From CAYFPO01 sp964345035 (GTDB lineage: Bacteria > Fidelibacterota > Marinisomatia > SCGC-AAA003-L08 > GCA-002704045): 64,000 nt of DNA. The number at the start of each line of letters is the position of its first letter. Position 1 is the stretch's first letter. A model generated the notes under the pieces. That model was not told the origin of the DNA. It searched no databases and saw only the letters and a list, made by a program, of their open reading frames with translations. Below, one piece after another: positions 17,510 to 27,321 of this stretch. Location of the stretch: assembly GCA_964345035.1 (NCBI GenBank), contig CAYFPO010000007.1:5177-69176 (forward strand), written 5' to 3'. A program made the position numbers and the translations under genes.

Positions 17510-18583
17510 ATGAATATACATCTTTCATACATGGAACGTGCAATACAATTAGCACGACAGGGATTAGGAAAAACATCACCAAACCCACTGGTTGGCTGTG
17601 TACTGGTAAAAGAAGGGCAAATAATAGGGGAAGGGTATCATGAATTTTATGGTGGTCCACATGCAGAAAAAATTGCACTGGATAATTCATTTTTACCACC
17701 TGAAGGATCCACTGCCTACATAACCTTGGAACCATGCAGTATAGCAGCAAAAACTCCTCCGTGTACAAAATTATTAATCGAAAATGGAATTCGGGAAGTT
17801 TTTGTAGCTATGCCGGATCCAAACCCTAAAATATCCAACAGTGGAATTAAAGAATTAGAAGACCATGGAATCACAGTACATGTTGGTCTTTGCAAAGATG
17901 AAGCTGAAGAAATGAATAAAGGGTTTAATAAATGGATAACATCAGGCCGGCCGTGGGTTATTGGAAAAGCAGCACAATCCATAAATGGTTTCATGGGAAT
18001 AGACCAGGGCAGTCAGGTATGTATTACCGGAGCTGAAGTACGTAAAGACTCTCATCGCTTAAGGGCTTCAGTGGATGCAATTATGGTGGGTAGGCAAACA
18101 GCACTTATTGATGATCCAAAACTCACTGTTAGGGATGTGAATGGTAAAAATCCGGTTCGGGTAATAGTTGATACAAATAGAAAATTACCATTGACATTGA
18201 ATATATTTAGAGACGAAGCCGCAGAAACAATTGTTTTGTGTTCACAGAATAACTTTTCCAGAAGCCGAACTTCATTCTGCACCTATATTCCAGTAAAAGA
18301 AGAAAATGACAAATTATCCGCAGACCATATTTTACTGACTCTCGGACAGGAAGGGATTACAACTGTACTTATTGAAGGAGGATCTAAATTACTCTCTACC
18401 TTTAATGAGGAAAAACTCATTGATGAAATTTATATTTACACATCTCCTGATAAAATGGAAAATGCACAATTAATAAATCCACTCAGATTGGATGAATCCT
18501 GGGAAATCCGTGAAGAAAAAACCCTGGGCAAAGATTCTTTAGTAACAGCTATACGAAAGGAAAAATGTTTACAGGAATCGTAG
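17510..18583 (+). CDS. ribD: Riboflavin biosynthesis deaminase/reductase RibD
   Basis: Deaminates and then reduces the pyrimidine intermediate in riboflavin synthesis. 357 aa, normal. The N-terminal deaminase carries zinc ligands in GPHAEKIALD and the EPCS...TPPCTKLL pair (about 50-90); the C-terminal reductase (about 145-357) shows RASVDAIMVGRQTALIDDPKLTVR and TVLIEGGSKLL. The usual His after EPCS is Ile here. First gene of ribD-ribE-ribBA-ribH. No FMN riboswitch is visible in the 109 bases upstream. Its end overlaps ribE by 19 bases. Confidence 0.96.
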   Translation: MNIHLSYMERAIQLARQGLGKTSPNPLVGCVLVKEGQIIGEGYHEFYGGPHAEKIALDNSFLPPEGSTAYITLEPCSIAAKTPPCTKLLIENGIREVFVAMPDPNPKISNSGIKELEDHGITVHVGLCKDEAEEMNKGFNKWITSGRPWVIGKAAQSINGFMGIDQGSQVCITGAEVRKDSHRLRASVDAIMVGRQTALIDDPKLTVRDVNGKNPVRVIVDTNRKLPLTLNIFRDEAAETIVLCSQNNFSRSRTSFCTYIPVKEENDKLSADHILLTLGQEGITTVLIEGGSKLLSTFNEEKLIDEIYIYTSPDKMENAQLINPLRLDESWEIREEKTLGKDSLVTAIRKEKCLQES

Positions 18584-19221
18584 AAGAACTTGGTACGTTA
18601 ACAGGAATTCAGGATACAAAAGCCGGTAAAAAATTCACAATCCGGGTAAATGTAATAAATGAAGATATTCAGATAGGTGACAGTGTTTCTGTAAATGGTG
18701 TGTGTCTGACTATAGTGGATTTTACGAAAAATACACTCCAGGTGGATCTTGTAGAGGAGACGTTAAATAGGTCTAATCTGGGCGAATTAGAAATTAATAC
18801 GCAGGTGAATCTTGAACGAGCGTTGACATTATCCACTCGTATTGGCGGGCATATTCTCCAGGGGCATGTAGAAACAACTGCTGTAATAATTGATAAACAA
18901 GAGTTGGGAGAATCATCCGTCATGGTTATCAGCATCAGTCCTGAATGGCGCAGGTATTGCATTGAAAAGGGATCCATTGCATTAGATGGAATTTCACTCA
19001 CTATTGCAGACATTGAGGAAAATTTTATCTCAATTGCATTAATTCCACAGACATTAAAAATGACTACTTTAGGATACAAGGATATTGGTGATACTTTGAA
19101 TGTAGAAACAGACATAATTGCCAAATATGTTGAAAACCTTCTATATTGTGATGAAGAAGAACAGACAAAGAAAACCGAGCTGGTGAATAAACTTGTTAAT
19201 TGGGGGTTTGGTGAGAGTTAA
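18565..19221 (+). CDS. ribE: Riboflavin synthase, alpha subunit
   Basis: Dismutates two molecules of dimethyl-ribityllumazine into riboflavin. 218 aa. Begins MFTGIVEELGTL, the hallmark, and has two tandem lumazine-binding barrels (about 1-97 and 98-200), each with SVNGVCLTI or ALDGISLTI. Overlaps ribD upstream and ends in the ribBA ATG (TAATG overlap), indicating coupled translation. Confidence 0.97.
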   Translation: MFTGIVEELGTLTGIQDTKAGKKFTIRVNVINEDIQIGDSVSVNGVCLTIVDFTKNTLQVDLVEETLNRSNLGELEINTQVNLERALTLSTRIGGHILQGHVETTAVIIDKQELGESSVMVISISPEWRRYCIEKGSIALDGISLTIADIEENFISIALIPQTLKMTTLGYKDIGDTLNVETDIIAKYVENLLYCDEEEQTKKTELVNKLVNWGFGES

Positions 19222-20444
19222 TGTCCGAATTTGAATCCATAATATCAGCCATCGAGGCCTTTAAAAATGGTTCTATGATAATTGTGGTGGATGATGAAAA
19301 ACGCGAGAATGAAGGTGATTTTATAATAGCCGCGGATAAGATCACGCCCGAAGACATTAACTTTATGATCAAGGAAGGGAAGGGTCTTCTCTGCATGCCT
19401 ATCACTTTGAAGAATGCCCAGAGACTACAATTAAATCCCATGGTAGGAGATAATACATCTCTCCATGAAACTGCATTCACTGTTAGTGTGGATGCCAGAG
19501 ACAACACATCCACAGGAATTTCTGCAAGAGACAGATGGGAAACCATACAGGTGATCATTGATGAAAACTCCAAACCATCTGACTTGGCACGTCCCGGTCA
19601 TATGTTCCCCCTGATTGCAAAAGAAGGTGGTGTTTTACAGCGGGCAGGTCATACAGAAGCTGCCGTTGATTTAGCAACAATTGCAGGATGCAGCCCTGCA
19701 GCAGTATTAGTTGAAATTGTGGATGATGATGGCACTATGGCACGTCTCGACAGACTTCAGGAGATCTCAGAAAAATTTAATCTGCCTCTGGTGTCTATTG
19801 CTGATCTCATAAACTATCGAAGGCACCAAGTGCGGTTAATAGATAAATTAACCACGATCCCATTTCCCACAAGGTATGGTGACTTTACTCTGAACTTATT
19901 CGAAGATAAAATACATGGTGATCATCACGTAGCACTGGTTAAAGGAACGATCGACCCTGACAGGGAAACTCTGGTTCGGGTACATTCCCAATGTCTGACC
20001 GGTGATCTATTCGGTTCGCTCCGTTGTGATTGTGGTGAACAGTTAAATGCCACCTTAGAACAGATTGAGAATGAAGGCAGTGGTGTGTTGGTTTATCTCC
20101 GGCAAGAGGGGAGGGGTATTGGACTCAAAAATAAGATTCTTGCCTATGAGCTTCAGGATACCGGAATGGATACTGTGGAAGCCAATCAGGAATTGGGATT
20201 TCCTCCGGACTTGAGAGAATATGGGATTGGAGCTCAAATACTGAAGGACTGCGGAGTGAAGAAAATGCGTATTTTGACAAACAATCCCAGAAAAATTATA
20301 GGACTTGAAGGATTCGGATTAGAAGTTGTTGGCAGGGAACCTATTGAAATGGATACCAATGAAATGAACCATAAATATCTCCAGACAAAACGTGATAAAC
20401 TCGGACATCTTATTTTAAATCATCATTTATTCGAAAATGAGTAA
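19221..20444 (+). CDS. ribBA: Bifunctional DHBP synthase / GTP cyclohydrolase II
   Basis: Supplies both riboflavin precursors: dihydroxybutanone phosphate from ribulose 5-phosphate (N-terminal half) and the pyrimidine from GTP (C-terminal half). 407 aa, normal. The N-half shows DDEKRENEGDFIIAAD and RAGHTEAAVDL; the C-half shows the zinc cysteines in HSQCLTGDLFGSLRCDCGEQL and RQEGRGIGLKNKI. Overlaps ribH by 8 bases. Confidence 0.97.
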   Translation: MSEFESIISAIEAFKNGSMIIVVDDEKRENEGDFIIAADKITPEDINFMIKEGKGLLCMPITLKNAQRLQLNPMVGDNTSLHETAFTVSVDARDNTSTGISARDRWETIQVIIDENSKPSDLARPGHMFPLIAKEGGVLQRAGHTEAAVDLATIAGCSPAAVLVEIVDDDGTMARLDRLQEISEKFNLPLVSIADLINYRRHQVRLIDKLTTIPFPTRYGDFTLNLFEDKIHGDHHVALVKGTIDPDRETLVRVHSQCLTGDLFGSLRCDCGEQLNATLEQIENEGSGVLVYLRQEGRGIGLKNKILAYELQDTGMDTVEANQELGFPPDLREYGIGAQILKDCGVKKMRILTNNPRKIIGLEGFGLEVVGREPIEMDTNEMNHKYLQTKRDKLGHLILNHHLFENE

Positions 20445-20910
20445 AATTACCGGTGATACCTCTGCGGAGGGTAAAAAAATTACAATTGTCGCTGGTGAAT
20501 TCAACCAACCCATAGTAGATCAATTAATTGATGGTGCTTCAGATGCATTCGTTCATTTTGGTGGTGAATCCAAAAATTTGAAAATAATAACCGTGCCCGG
20601 TGCATTTGAGATTCCGGGAACAGTTAATCAGGTACTGAAAAACTCCAGTCCAGATGCCATAGTCACACTGGGTGCTGTCATTCGGGGCGGTACAGCTCAT
20701 TTTGATTTCATTGCAGGGGAGGCTGCCCGCGGTATAGGAGAATTTTCCAGAACCAGCGACATTCCGGTGATTTTTGGTGTGTTAACTACATACGATCTTC
20801 AACAAGCACAGGAAAGAGCAGGTACAAAAGCAGGAAATAAAGGCTGGGAAGTAATGGAAGCGGCACTCCAGACAATCTCAGTGTATAAGCAGATTAAACA
20901 CTCCGCTTAA
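20437..20910 (+). CDS. ribH: 6,7-dimethyl-8-ribityllumazine synthase
   Basis: Condenses the two RibBA/RibD products to lumazine, often as a 60-mer shell. 157 aa. Motifs: VPGAFEIPGTV, TLGAVIRGGTAHFDFIA (with the catalytic His) and VIFGVLTTYDLQQAQERAG. Last biosynthetic gene of the operon, followed after one base by the PorZ-like gene. Confidence 0.96.
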   Translation: MSKITGDTSAEGKKITIVAGEFNQPIVDQLIDGASDAFVHFGGESKNLKIITVPGAFEIPGTVNQVLKNSSPDAIVTLGAVIRGGTAHFDFIAGEAARGIGEFSRTSDIPVIFGVLTTYDLQQAQERAGTKAGNKGWEVMEAALQTISVYKQIKHSA

Positions 20911-20911
20911 T

Positions 20912-23395
20912 TTGCTAAAAGCTGCTTTATTCAGTTTTATTTCCGTATTGTATTCCGGCGGAATTTTTGGTGAATGGAACCATTATACATCATTACTCAC
21001 ACCAACCGATGTGGTCATTCAGGATGATGATAGAATTTATGCAGCCACCATTGGCGGGTTACTTGAACTTAATACTGAAACAAATAAGTTTAATTTTATA
21101 ACAAGTAATTACCTCGAATACCTTGATTTATCGTCAATGATTAACGATTCCTTCCAAAACCTCATTCTTGGCGGTAATCCACCTGATAGAACAATCCAGA
21201 TTTTTCACAATGAATTTGGATTACGAAATACCATTAATAATCTAGGTGAAGTTGATAAAATCCTGAAATTTGAGTTGAATGAACCATATCTATTCGCAGC
21301 ATATAAATCTGATGCATCCTATGGTATATTGAAGTTCTTGTATAATGAATTTGGAGTTCCGGAATATCAGGACTTCTACAATAATTTTCCTGAGCAATTT
21401 ACCAATATATCCGATATTGATTTGATGAATGATACCGTGTTTGTTACAACCCCGGAAGGAATCTTTTACGGCAATTATATTACGGAAAACCTGAAATCAA
21501 GTGACAATTGGAAAAGTATGTCAATTCCCATAGAATTACCTATGGTATTTTATCCGGATTCATCAGGATATTTCATCGGGGGATATAATGAGTTATGGAG
21601 GAAAATAAACGAGAATTGGGAAGTATTGGAGTTGGAAATTGATACTGAATTATCTACGGATTTTCAAGCACTAGATATTGCTGGTATTGGAAATAATTCT
21701 GTGGGGATTCTGACCAAAAAACAATACTTCCAATTAGAAAACTCTGAAACAGTGACTACTGAGTTTGAATTTTCTATACCGGTTAACACTGATTTTACTG
21801 CATTTGATTATTTAGAAAATACCGCAGCATTTGGTATGAAGCATCATGGCATATTGATGTTGGATGTGGATTCCAACAGTTATGAAATTTACGTACCGGA
21901 TACTCCAATTCATAATCAGTATGATGCTATTGAAGTTTTGGGTAATGGAAGTCTGGTCGGAGTATGTAATAGAAACGAGGTAGATGAATATAATATTTCT
22001 GATGAAATCGGTGGTGTTACAATCTTTGAAAATGAGGGATTCATCAATTATATTTCCTCTATGTCTAATTCTTATTGGGAATACCCTGTTAATGTATCTG
22101 AATTCAATTATTTTACAGGGATTGAGATTGATTATCGCCCTGGTGCCAATGATACTTGGAGTATTATTGAATCCGAATCAGGTAATTTATTGGTTTCCAA
22201 TAGTGGAAACCGCCCTAATTTGGATCAGGGAAAGGGAGGTGTTATCGAATTAAATTTAAATACAAATGAAGCCATAATTTATGATACAACCAATAATGTG
22301 CTCGACGGTTTGGATGGAATTTACCGGAATATCTGGACTACCAGATATTTAACCATTAACCAATTGAATAAAGATCCGGAAGGTAATATTTGGGTTATGA
22401 ATCCCTACTCAGAAGTGTATAATCTGCCTGCTGCCATCCAATTATCAGACGGTCAGACCTGGAGTCATATTTCAGCACAAGATGAATTATCCTATATGCC
22501 CCAGGAAATTGCATTTGACCAGACTGAGCTTGCATGGTTTGGTTTTCAATATGTGTTAAATTGGGCAGGTACTGCAGTTTATTCAGATGGAGGACTAAAA
22601 GTGCTTGATACAAAGGGTACCTATGGTAATCCAACAGATGACACGTGGTTGAATTTAACAAATCCAGAAATTTTACCAAATGGAAAAAATACTTCTATCT
22701 GGTCATTAACATCAGATAATCTGAATCGAATCTGGGTACTGACATCTTTTGGAGTCCAGGGATATATATTTTCCAGATATGGAAATTCCATTTCTTTAAT
22801 GCCATTGTATACGGATATTGAAGGTGAACTATTTAACTATCTCTCATTTTTAAATCTGAATCAAGGAGATCGTATTCGCGTGGACAGTCAAAATAATATC
22901 TGGATTTCTACGCGGAATTCAGGAGTTTGGTTCATCCCGGAAGACACTCCTCCGTGGGAAGATCTCACACAATATTCAACAGAAACATCTCCAATATTAT
23001 CGAATATAGTATATGATATGGCATTTGATCATACAGACGGAACTGTGTATTTCGCTACTGAAAAGGGAATTTCATACTTGACGCTTCCCATCAATTCAGT
23101 AAAAAAAAACGCAGATAATCAGATTAGAATAAGCCCTAATCCATTACGGTTACCGGATGATAGTTATGCAGAAATTTATGATATCTACCCCGGTTCCACA
23201 GTCAAAATAATGCAATTATCCGGTGAAGTCGTCCGAAGTTTAAACAGTAATGTGATCAGTCAAAATGACACAGCAGTACAATGGGATGGACGTAATTCAT
23301 CCGGCGAGTATGTGGGGTCCGGTGTGTATCTGGTTGCCGTATCTCATCCGGAAGGTGGAAATGCAGTGTCCAAGATCGCAGTGATCAGACAATAA
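20912..23395 (+). CDS. PorZ-like beta-propeller with type IX sorting domain
   Basis: 827 aa. TTG start one base after the ribH stop; signal peptide MLKAALFSFISVLYSGGIFG. The N-terminus (WNHYTSLLTPTDVVIQDDDR, IYAATIGGLLELNTETN) and later blocks such as DPEGNIWVMNPY, NRIWVLTSFGVQGYI and QNNIWISTRNSGVWFI are two-component-regulator-type propeller repeats, as in PorZ of the type IX secretion system. The last 90 residues (RISPNPLRLPDD... AVQWDGRNSSGEYVGSGVYLV ... SKIAVIRQ) are a type IX C-terminal domain, with which PorZ also ends. PorZ identity is inferred from length and layout. Converges with and overlaps adenosine deaminase by 11 bases. Confidence 0.8.
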   Translation: MLKAALFSFISVLYSGGIFGEWNHYTSLLTPTDVVIQDDDRIYAATIGGLLELNTETNKFNFITSNYLEYLDLSSMINDSFQNLILGGNPPDRTIQIFHNEFGLRNTINNLGEVDKILKFELNEPYLFAAYKSDASYGILKFLYNEFGVPEYQDFYNNFPEQFTNISDIDLMNDTVFVTTPEGIFYGNYITENLKSSDNWKSMSIPIELPMVFYPDSSGYFIGGYNELWRKINENWEVLELEIDTELSTDFQALDIAGIGNNSVGILTKKQYFQLENSETVTTEFEFSIPVNTDFTAFDYLENTAAFGMKHHGILMLDVDSNSYEIYVPDTPIHNQYDAIEVLGNGSLVGVCNRNEVDEYNISDEIGGVTIFENEGFINYISSMSNSYWEYPVNVSEFNYFTGIEIDYRPGANDTWSIIESESGNLLVSNSGNRPNLDQGKGGVIELNLNTNEAIIYDTTNNVLDGLDGIYRNIWTTRYLTINQLNKDPEGNIWVMNPYSEVYNLPAAIQLSDGQTWSHISAQDELSYMPQEIAFDQTELAWFGFQYVLNWAGTAVYSDGGLKVLDTKGTYGNPTDDTWLNLTNPEILPNGKNTSIWSLTSDNLNRIWVLTSFGVQGYIFSRYGNSISLMPLYTDIEGELFNYLSFLNLNQGDRIRVDSQNNIWISTRNSGVWFIPEDTPPWEDLTQYSTETSPILSNIVYDMAFDHTDGTVYFATEKGISYLTLPINSVKKNADNQIRISPNPLRLPDDSYAEIYDIYPGSTVKIMQLSGEVVRSLNSNVISQNDTAVQWDGRNSSGEYVGSGVYLVAVSHPEGGNAVSKIAVIRQ

Positions 23396-24440
23396 CTTTT
23401 TCTTCAAACCGGAATTCAACCTCCAGTTCATTCACCACCTGTTTGATTAAATCCCTTCTTTTATTGTGTGCTAAAAATGCGCTTTTAAAGCCATTCATGA
23501 TAATCCGACGGATATCGTTTGCATTCAGGTCAAATTCCTCCACAGCTCTACAATATTCCTCCGTTAAAGTAGTACTTGAAATTAACCGGTTATCTGTATT
23601 CAGTGTAACGCGTAAATTATTATTTAGATAATATTTAAACGGATGCTTTTTCAGGCTCGGTATGGACTTTGTATGTATATTGCTGATGAGACAGATTTCT
23701 AATGCTATCCGGTGATCATTGATATAGTTCATCAAATCGGGATTTTCTCTCAAACGGGTACCATGACCAATTCTGTGAGCACCGCAGGCGTGGATTGCCT
23801 GATGGATACTTTCAGGTCCGTACGCTTCTCCGGCATGTAAAGTGGTATTAATATTATTTTTTAAAATGAGTTCAAATGCATCCTGATGGTGTTTTGCCGG
23901 AAAATTTTCTTCAGCACCGGCAAGATCAAATCCGACTACTCCTCTGTTTTTATACTGTACCGTCAAATCTGCAAGTTTCAGGGAAATATCCGGTGAAATA
24001 TTCCGAATCCCGCAAATGATAATCCCTGTTATTATTCCAAAATCACTTTCCGCTTTATCCAAACCCTTTTTTACAGCATCCACAGATTCTGCAAGGGTCA
24101 TTCCATTATCAGTATGGAGTATAGGCGAGTACCGGATTTCAACATATCGGACTCCGTCATTCCAACAATCTTCTGCTAATTCGTATGCTGTGCGGGTTAG
24201 GGAATCCGGGGTCTGCATAACACTCAAAGTGAGCTTAAATCTGGACAGATATTCTTCCAATGATCCCGTATTATTGCCAATTTCCAAAATTTGTTTTAAT
24301 TCCTTTGGATGTTTAGAAGGCAGTTCCACTTTCTGCTGTTCAGCCAACTCCAGAATAGTGTCAATACGAAGAGATCCATCCAGATGACAGTGGAGCTCTG
24401 CCTTTGGCAGCTTCTGCAGTATTGATTTAGATAATCTCAA
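23385..24440 (-). CDS. add: Adenosine deaminase
   Basis: Hydrolyses adenosine (and deoxyadenosine) to inosine for purine salvage. 351 aa. Zinc and catalytic motifs: ELHCHLDGSL near the N-terminus, LHAGEAYGPES, RIGHGTRL and LNTDNRLIS. TTG start. It lies 3 bases after the OPT transporter on the same strand, so the two are probably co-transcribed and could act in scavenging of peptides and nucleosides. Confidence 0.93.
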   Translation of the reverse strand: MRLSKSILQKLPKAELHCHLDGSLRIDTILELAEQQKVELPSKHPKELKQILEIGNNTGSLEEYLSRFKLTLSVMQTPDSLTRTAYELAEDCWNDGVRYVEIRYSPILHTDNGMTLAESVDAVKKGLDKAESDFGIITGIIICGIRNISPDISLKLADLTVQYKNRGVVGFDLAGAEENFPAKHHQDAFELILKNNINTTLHAGEAYGPESIHQAIHACGAHRIGHGTRLRENPDLMNYINDHRIALEICLISNIHTKSIPSLKKHPFKYYLNNNLRVTLNTDNRLISSTTLTEEYCRAVEEFDLNANDIRRIIMNGFKSAFLAHNKRRDLIKQVVNELEVEFRFEEKVIV

Positions 24441-24443
24441 ATT

Positions 24444-26327
24444 CTATTTATTTTTACTTACATTGAAAAACCAGAATATGATTCCAATAAATGGTAAAGT
24501 TCCTAACCAGTCTGGACCGTTAATCTGAGGCCACCAATCCTTGTTGCCAGTAATAAAAATTGGTAATGCAACCAGAATTCCCATTAATGCTTCACCTGTT
24601 ATAAGACCTGATGCGAACAGTAATCCTTTGTTATTGGAATCATTTAAAGTTGAATTCGTAAAATGAGCGATCATTCCACCAATAAAAATCGGTGTGGATA
24701 ATTCAATTGGGAGGTAGATCCCCACAGCCACTGCAAGCACCGGCAGACGGAAAGTTGAACCTCGTTTTTCCTGAATAATATCCAGAATAATGATTCCCAA
24801 TCCGATTACAGCTCCAAACTGTACCATTTCCCAGGGAAGACCGCCGGTGAACACCCCTTCTGCCACAGATTTCATTAATGTTGCTTGTGGTGCGGGAAAA
24901 TCCGCTGATCCAATTGTATAAGCAGTATGCAGGATGTCAAGTACCAGTCCTAATACTCCTGCCGCGGCCAGGGTACCGATTATTTGCATTATCTGCTGTT
25001 TCCAGGGAGTTGCCCCTACGATATGACCGGTTTTCAAATCCTGGAGATTATCTCCTCCAATAGCCGCAGCGCAACATACCACAGCACCGATTAAAATGGC
25101 TCCAGCAGCACCGGTTGGTGATCCAGTGCCAAGCAATAATAGTAATAACAGTGAAGAGAAGAGGATTGTTGCAATAGTAACCCCGGAAATTGGATTATTG
25201 GACGAGCCAACAATACCCGCCATATAAGATGCAACAGCAGAAAACAGAAATCCAAAAATTAACATTACAATGGATAACAAAATTGCAAGATTGACGGATT
25301 GAATTACATCCTGGTATAATAAGAATATTGGAACGAGGAGTGCAATTAATGCCAGAAATACAAATTTAACAGGAAAATCCCGTTCTTCTCTGGGGATGAC
25401 TACATCGTCTCCTATTTTGGAATATGTTTTAAAACTGGATCGAATTCCATCTACCAGCGGTTTGGTAAGTTTGATAAGGGACCAAATTCCACCCACAACC
25501 ATTGCGCCAACACCCAGATATCTAATTTTGGTGTTCCAAATATTCCAGGCGGTTGAGCTTACATCACCTTCCCATCCATGATAAGCTGAATATAGAGGAA
25601 TTGCAATGAACCAGGAGATCAATCCACCGGCAAACACCAAAATGGAGATATTCCTTCCGACAATATAACCAACTGACAACAGAGCAGGAGACAGGTCACA
25701 ACCTATCCCAAAGATTGAGCCACCAAATGACCGGATACTTTCAATTGAAGCATGCCATATACCAAAACCCTGCTGTGCAAGTTTCATCAATGCTCCGGTA
25801 ATTCCTGCAATACTCAATATTTTTAATCCGCCACTGCTGCCCTCACCGGTTCTGGATCGTTCGCCGGTTTTTAAAACTTCTGCAGTGGCAATTCCTTCGG
25901 GAAATAATAGTTTTGCTTCCAGAATCAATGCACGTCGAAGAGGAACAGTAAATAACACACCTACAACACCGCCGATTGCAGCGATTTTTGCAACTTCCAG
26001 ATAATTGAAATTTTCCCAATATCCGATCAGTAGTAGTGCAGGGACTGTAAAAATAACTCCTGCAGCCAGAGATTCACCTGCAGAGGCAGCAGTCTGCACG
26101 ATGTTATTTTCCAGAATATTGGAATGTTTGAACATCCCTAATATCCCCATAGAAATGACAGCTGCAGGGATTGATGCTGATACAGTCATCCCGGCAAACA
26201 GCCCCAGATATGCATTTGCTCCGGCAAGTACCATGGAGAGGGCAATTCCCAGTAATATTGATTTAATGGTAATTTCTTGTAGTGGTTTCACATTCACCGC
26301 CTTGTAATTATGATTATTTCGAATCAA
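24444..26327 (-). CDS. OPT-family oligopeptide transporter
   Basis: Polytopic inner-membrane importer of the oligopeptide transporter family (peptides or metal chelates). 627 aa with about 14-16 hydrophobic segments. N-terminal ITIKSILLGIALSMVLAGANAYLGLFAGM and the central NPISGVTIATI... GAVVCCAAAIGGDNLQDLKTGHIVGATPWKQQ region are characteristic. Substrate cannot be told from sequence. Upstream of adenosine deaminase in a two-gene unit, divergent from the ECF sigma gene. Confidence 0.92.
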   Translation of the reverse strand: MIRNNHNYKAVNVKPLQEITIKSILLGIALSMVLAGANAYLGLFAGMTVSASIPAAVISMGILGMFKHSNILENNIVQTAASAGESLAAGVIFTVPALLLIGYWENFNYLEVAKIAAIGGVVGVLFTVPLRRALILEAKLLFPEGIATAEVLKTGERSRTGEGSSGGLKILSIAGITGALMKLAQQGFGIWHASIESIRSFGGSIFGIGCDLSPALLSVGYIVGRNISILVFAGGLISWFIAIPLYSAYHGWEGDVSSTAWNIWNTKIRYLGVGAMVVGGIWSLIKLTKPLVDGIRSSFKTYSKIGDDVVIPREERDFPVKFVFLALIALLVPIFLLYQDVIQSVNLAILLSIVMLIFGFLFSAVASYMAGIVGSSNNPISGVTIATILFSSLLLLLLLGTGSPTGAAGAILIGAVVCCAAAIGGDNLQDLKTGHIVGATPWKQQIMQIIGTLAAAGVLGLVLDILHTAYTIGSADFPAPQATLMKSVAEGVFTGGLPWEMVQFGAVIGLGIIILDIIQEKRGSTFRLPVLAVAVGIYLPIELSTPIFIGGMIAHFTNSTLNDSNNKGLLFASGLITGEALMGILVALPIFITGNKDWWPQINGPDWLGTLPFIGIIFWFFNVSKNK

Positions 26328-26414
26328 AAAAATAAGGGATATTTAGGATTGATTAAAAGATTTAGTTTTCAACATTTAATTTTATGATATTTTAGATATT
26401 ATTAGGGTGGGGTT

Positions 26415-26437
26415 AACCTTTTAAATTTCCTATTGTC
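26415..26437 (+). promoter_or_regulatory. Possible ECF-type autoregulatory promoter
   Basis: AAC at 26415-26417 and GTC at 26435-26437, 17 bases apart, resemble the -35 AAC and -10 GTC cores of ECF sigma promoters. It ends 15 bases before the sigma factor ATG, which would leave an almost leaderless transcript. Autoregulation is common in ECF loci; this match is short and tentative. Confidence 0.3.
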
Positions 26438-26452
26438 CTAAGTGACAAATGT

Positions 26453-26971
26453 ATGAAAACAGACAAAGAACTGATCCAAGAATTTCAACAGGGAAGCGAG
26501 AAGTCCTTCAATGAGCTGGTACTCAGACATCAGGAATGGGTACGGGGATTCATCCAGAAATCTGTCAGAAATCAGGAAGATTCTGAAGATCTTGCCCAGG
26601 AAGTGTTCGTTAAAGCGTATTTCGGACTTGAATCTTTCCGGTTTGAAGCAGAATTCACAACCTGGCTGTATCGCGTGGTCATTAATCAGATCAATAATTT
26701 TTATCGAAAACAAAAATTATTTTCCTGGTTTCACAGAGATATCCAAGAAGCCCACACACAAACCACGAATGAACCTGATGATGACAGGAGCTATAAGCTG
26801 ATGATGTCAGTGAAAAAGTTACCCAAAATGCAGCGGAATGTGATGATTCTGCGGACTTTCCAGGATTTACCTTTCAGGGATATTGGAAACGTCCTTTCCA
26901 TTACAGAAAACTCCGCAAAGGTTAATTATCACAAAGCCAAGAAAAACCTGAGGAAATATCTCGATGACTGA
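26453..26971 (+). CDS. ECF RNA polymerase sigma factor
   Basis: Extracytoplasmic-function sigma-70 family member, 172 aa. Region 2 spans about 8-75 (DLAQEVFVKAYFGLESFRFE then FTTWLYRVVINQINNFYRK) and region 4 about 118-170 (LPKMQRNVMILRTF, FRDIGNVLSITENSAKVNYHKAKKNLRKYL). Overlaps the next gene by 8 bases and heads a three-gene set with a membrane protein and a CpxP-like periplasmic protein, the layout of an envelope-stress circuit. Confidence 0.93.
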   Translation: MKTDKELIQEFQQGSEKSFNELVLRHQEWVRGFIQKSVRNQEDSEDLAQEVFVKAYFGLESFRFEAEFTTWLYRVVINQINNFYRKQKLFSWFHRDIQEAHTQTTNEPDDDRSYKLMMSVKKLPKMQRNVMILRTFQDLPFRDIGNVLSITENSAKVNYHKAKKNLRKYLDD

Positions 26972-27317
26972 TCCAGTAAATATAGAATTTCTTGAACAGG
27001 TAAGAAAGCGCATTCAAACCAAAAAAAAACACAATGCAATACTCCATACCATTCCACTCGCAATGGTCATGGTTTTCACCGTGATCCAATCAACACTACT
27101 GATCCGGCACGAATTACAAATCAATTATATGAATGAATTCTGGTACAGTCAGGCTGAAGAAGAAATCATTGATTATGAATATGAAGATGAATTTGAAATT
27201 AGTGATGATGTGGCAATTGAATATTTAATCAACACAATGGATATAGAAGAATTTATTCAATTTGTGGAATTAGTTGAAGACATTGATTGGATACAAAATT
27301 TAAAGATGAAAGGATAA
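26964..27317 (+). CDS. Small membrane protein, candidate anti-sigma factor
   Basis: 117 aa, no family recognised. A basic cytoplasmic N-tail (RKRIQTKKKHN), one membrane helix (about 28-48, ILHTIPLAMVMVFTVIQSTLLI) and a very acidic outer part (EEEIIDYEYEDEFEISDD...). The overlap with the sigma gene and the single-span topology fit an anti-sigma factor, but no zinc or RseA-like motif is seen, so the role is inferred from position. Confidence 0.7.
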   Translation: MTDPVNIEFLEQVRKRIQTKKKHNAILHTIPLAMVMVFTVIQSTLLIRHELQINYMNEFWYSQAEEEIIDYEYEDEFEISDDVAIEYLINTMDIEEFIQFVELVEDIDWIQNLKMKG

Positions 27318-27321
27318 TAAG

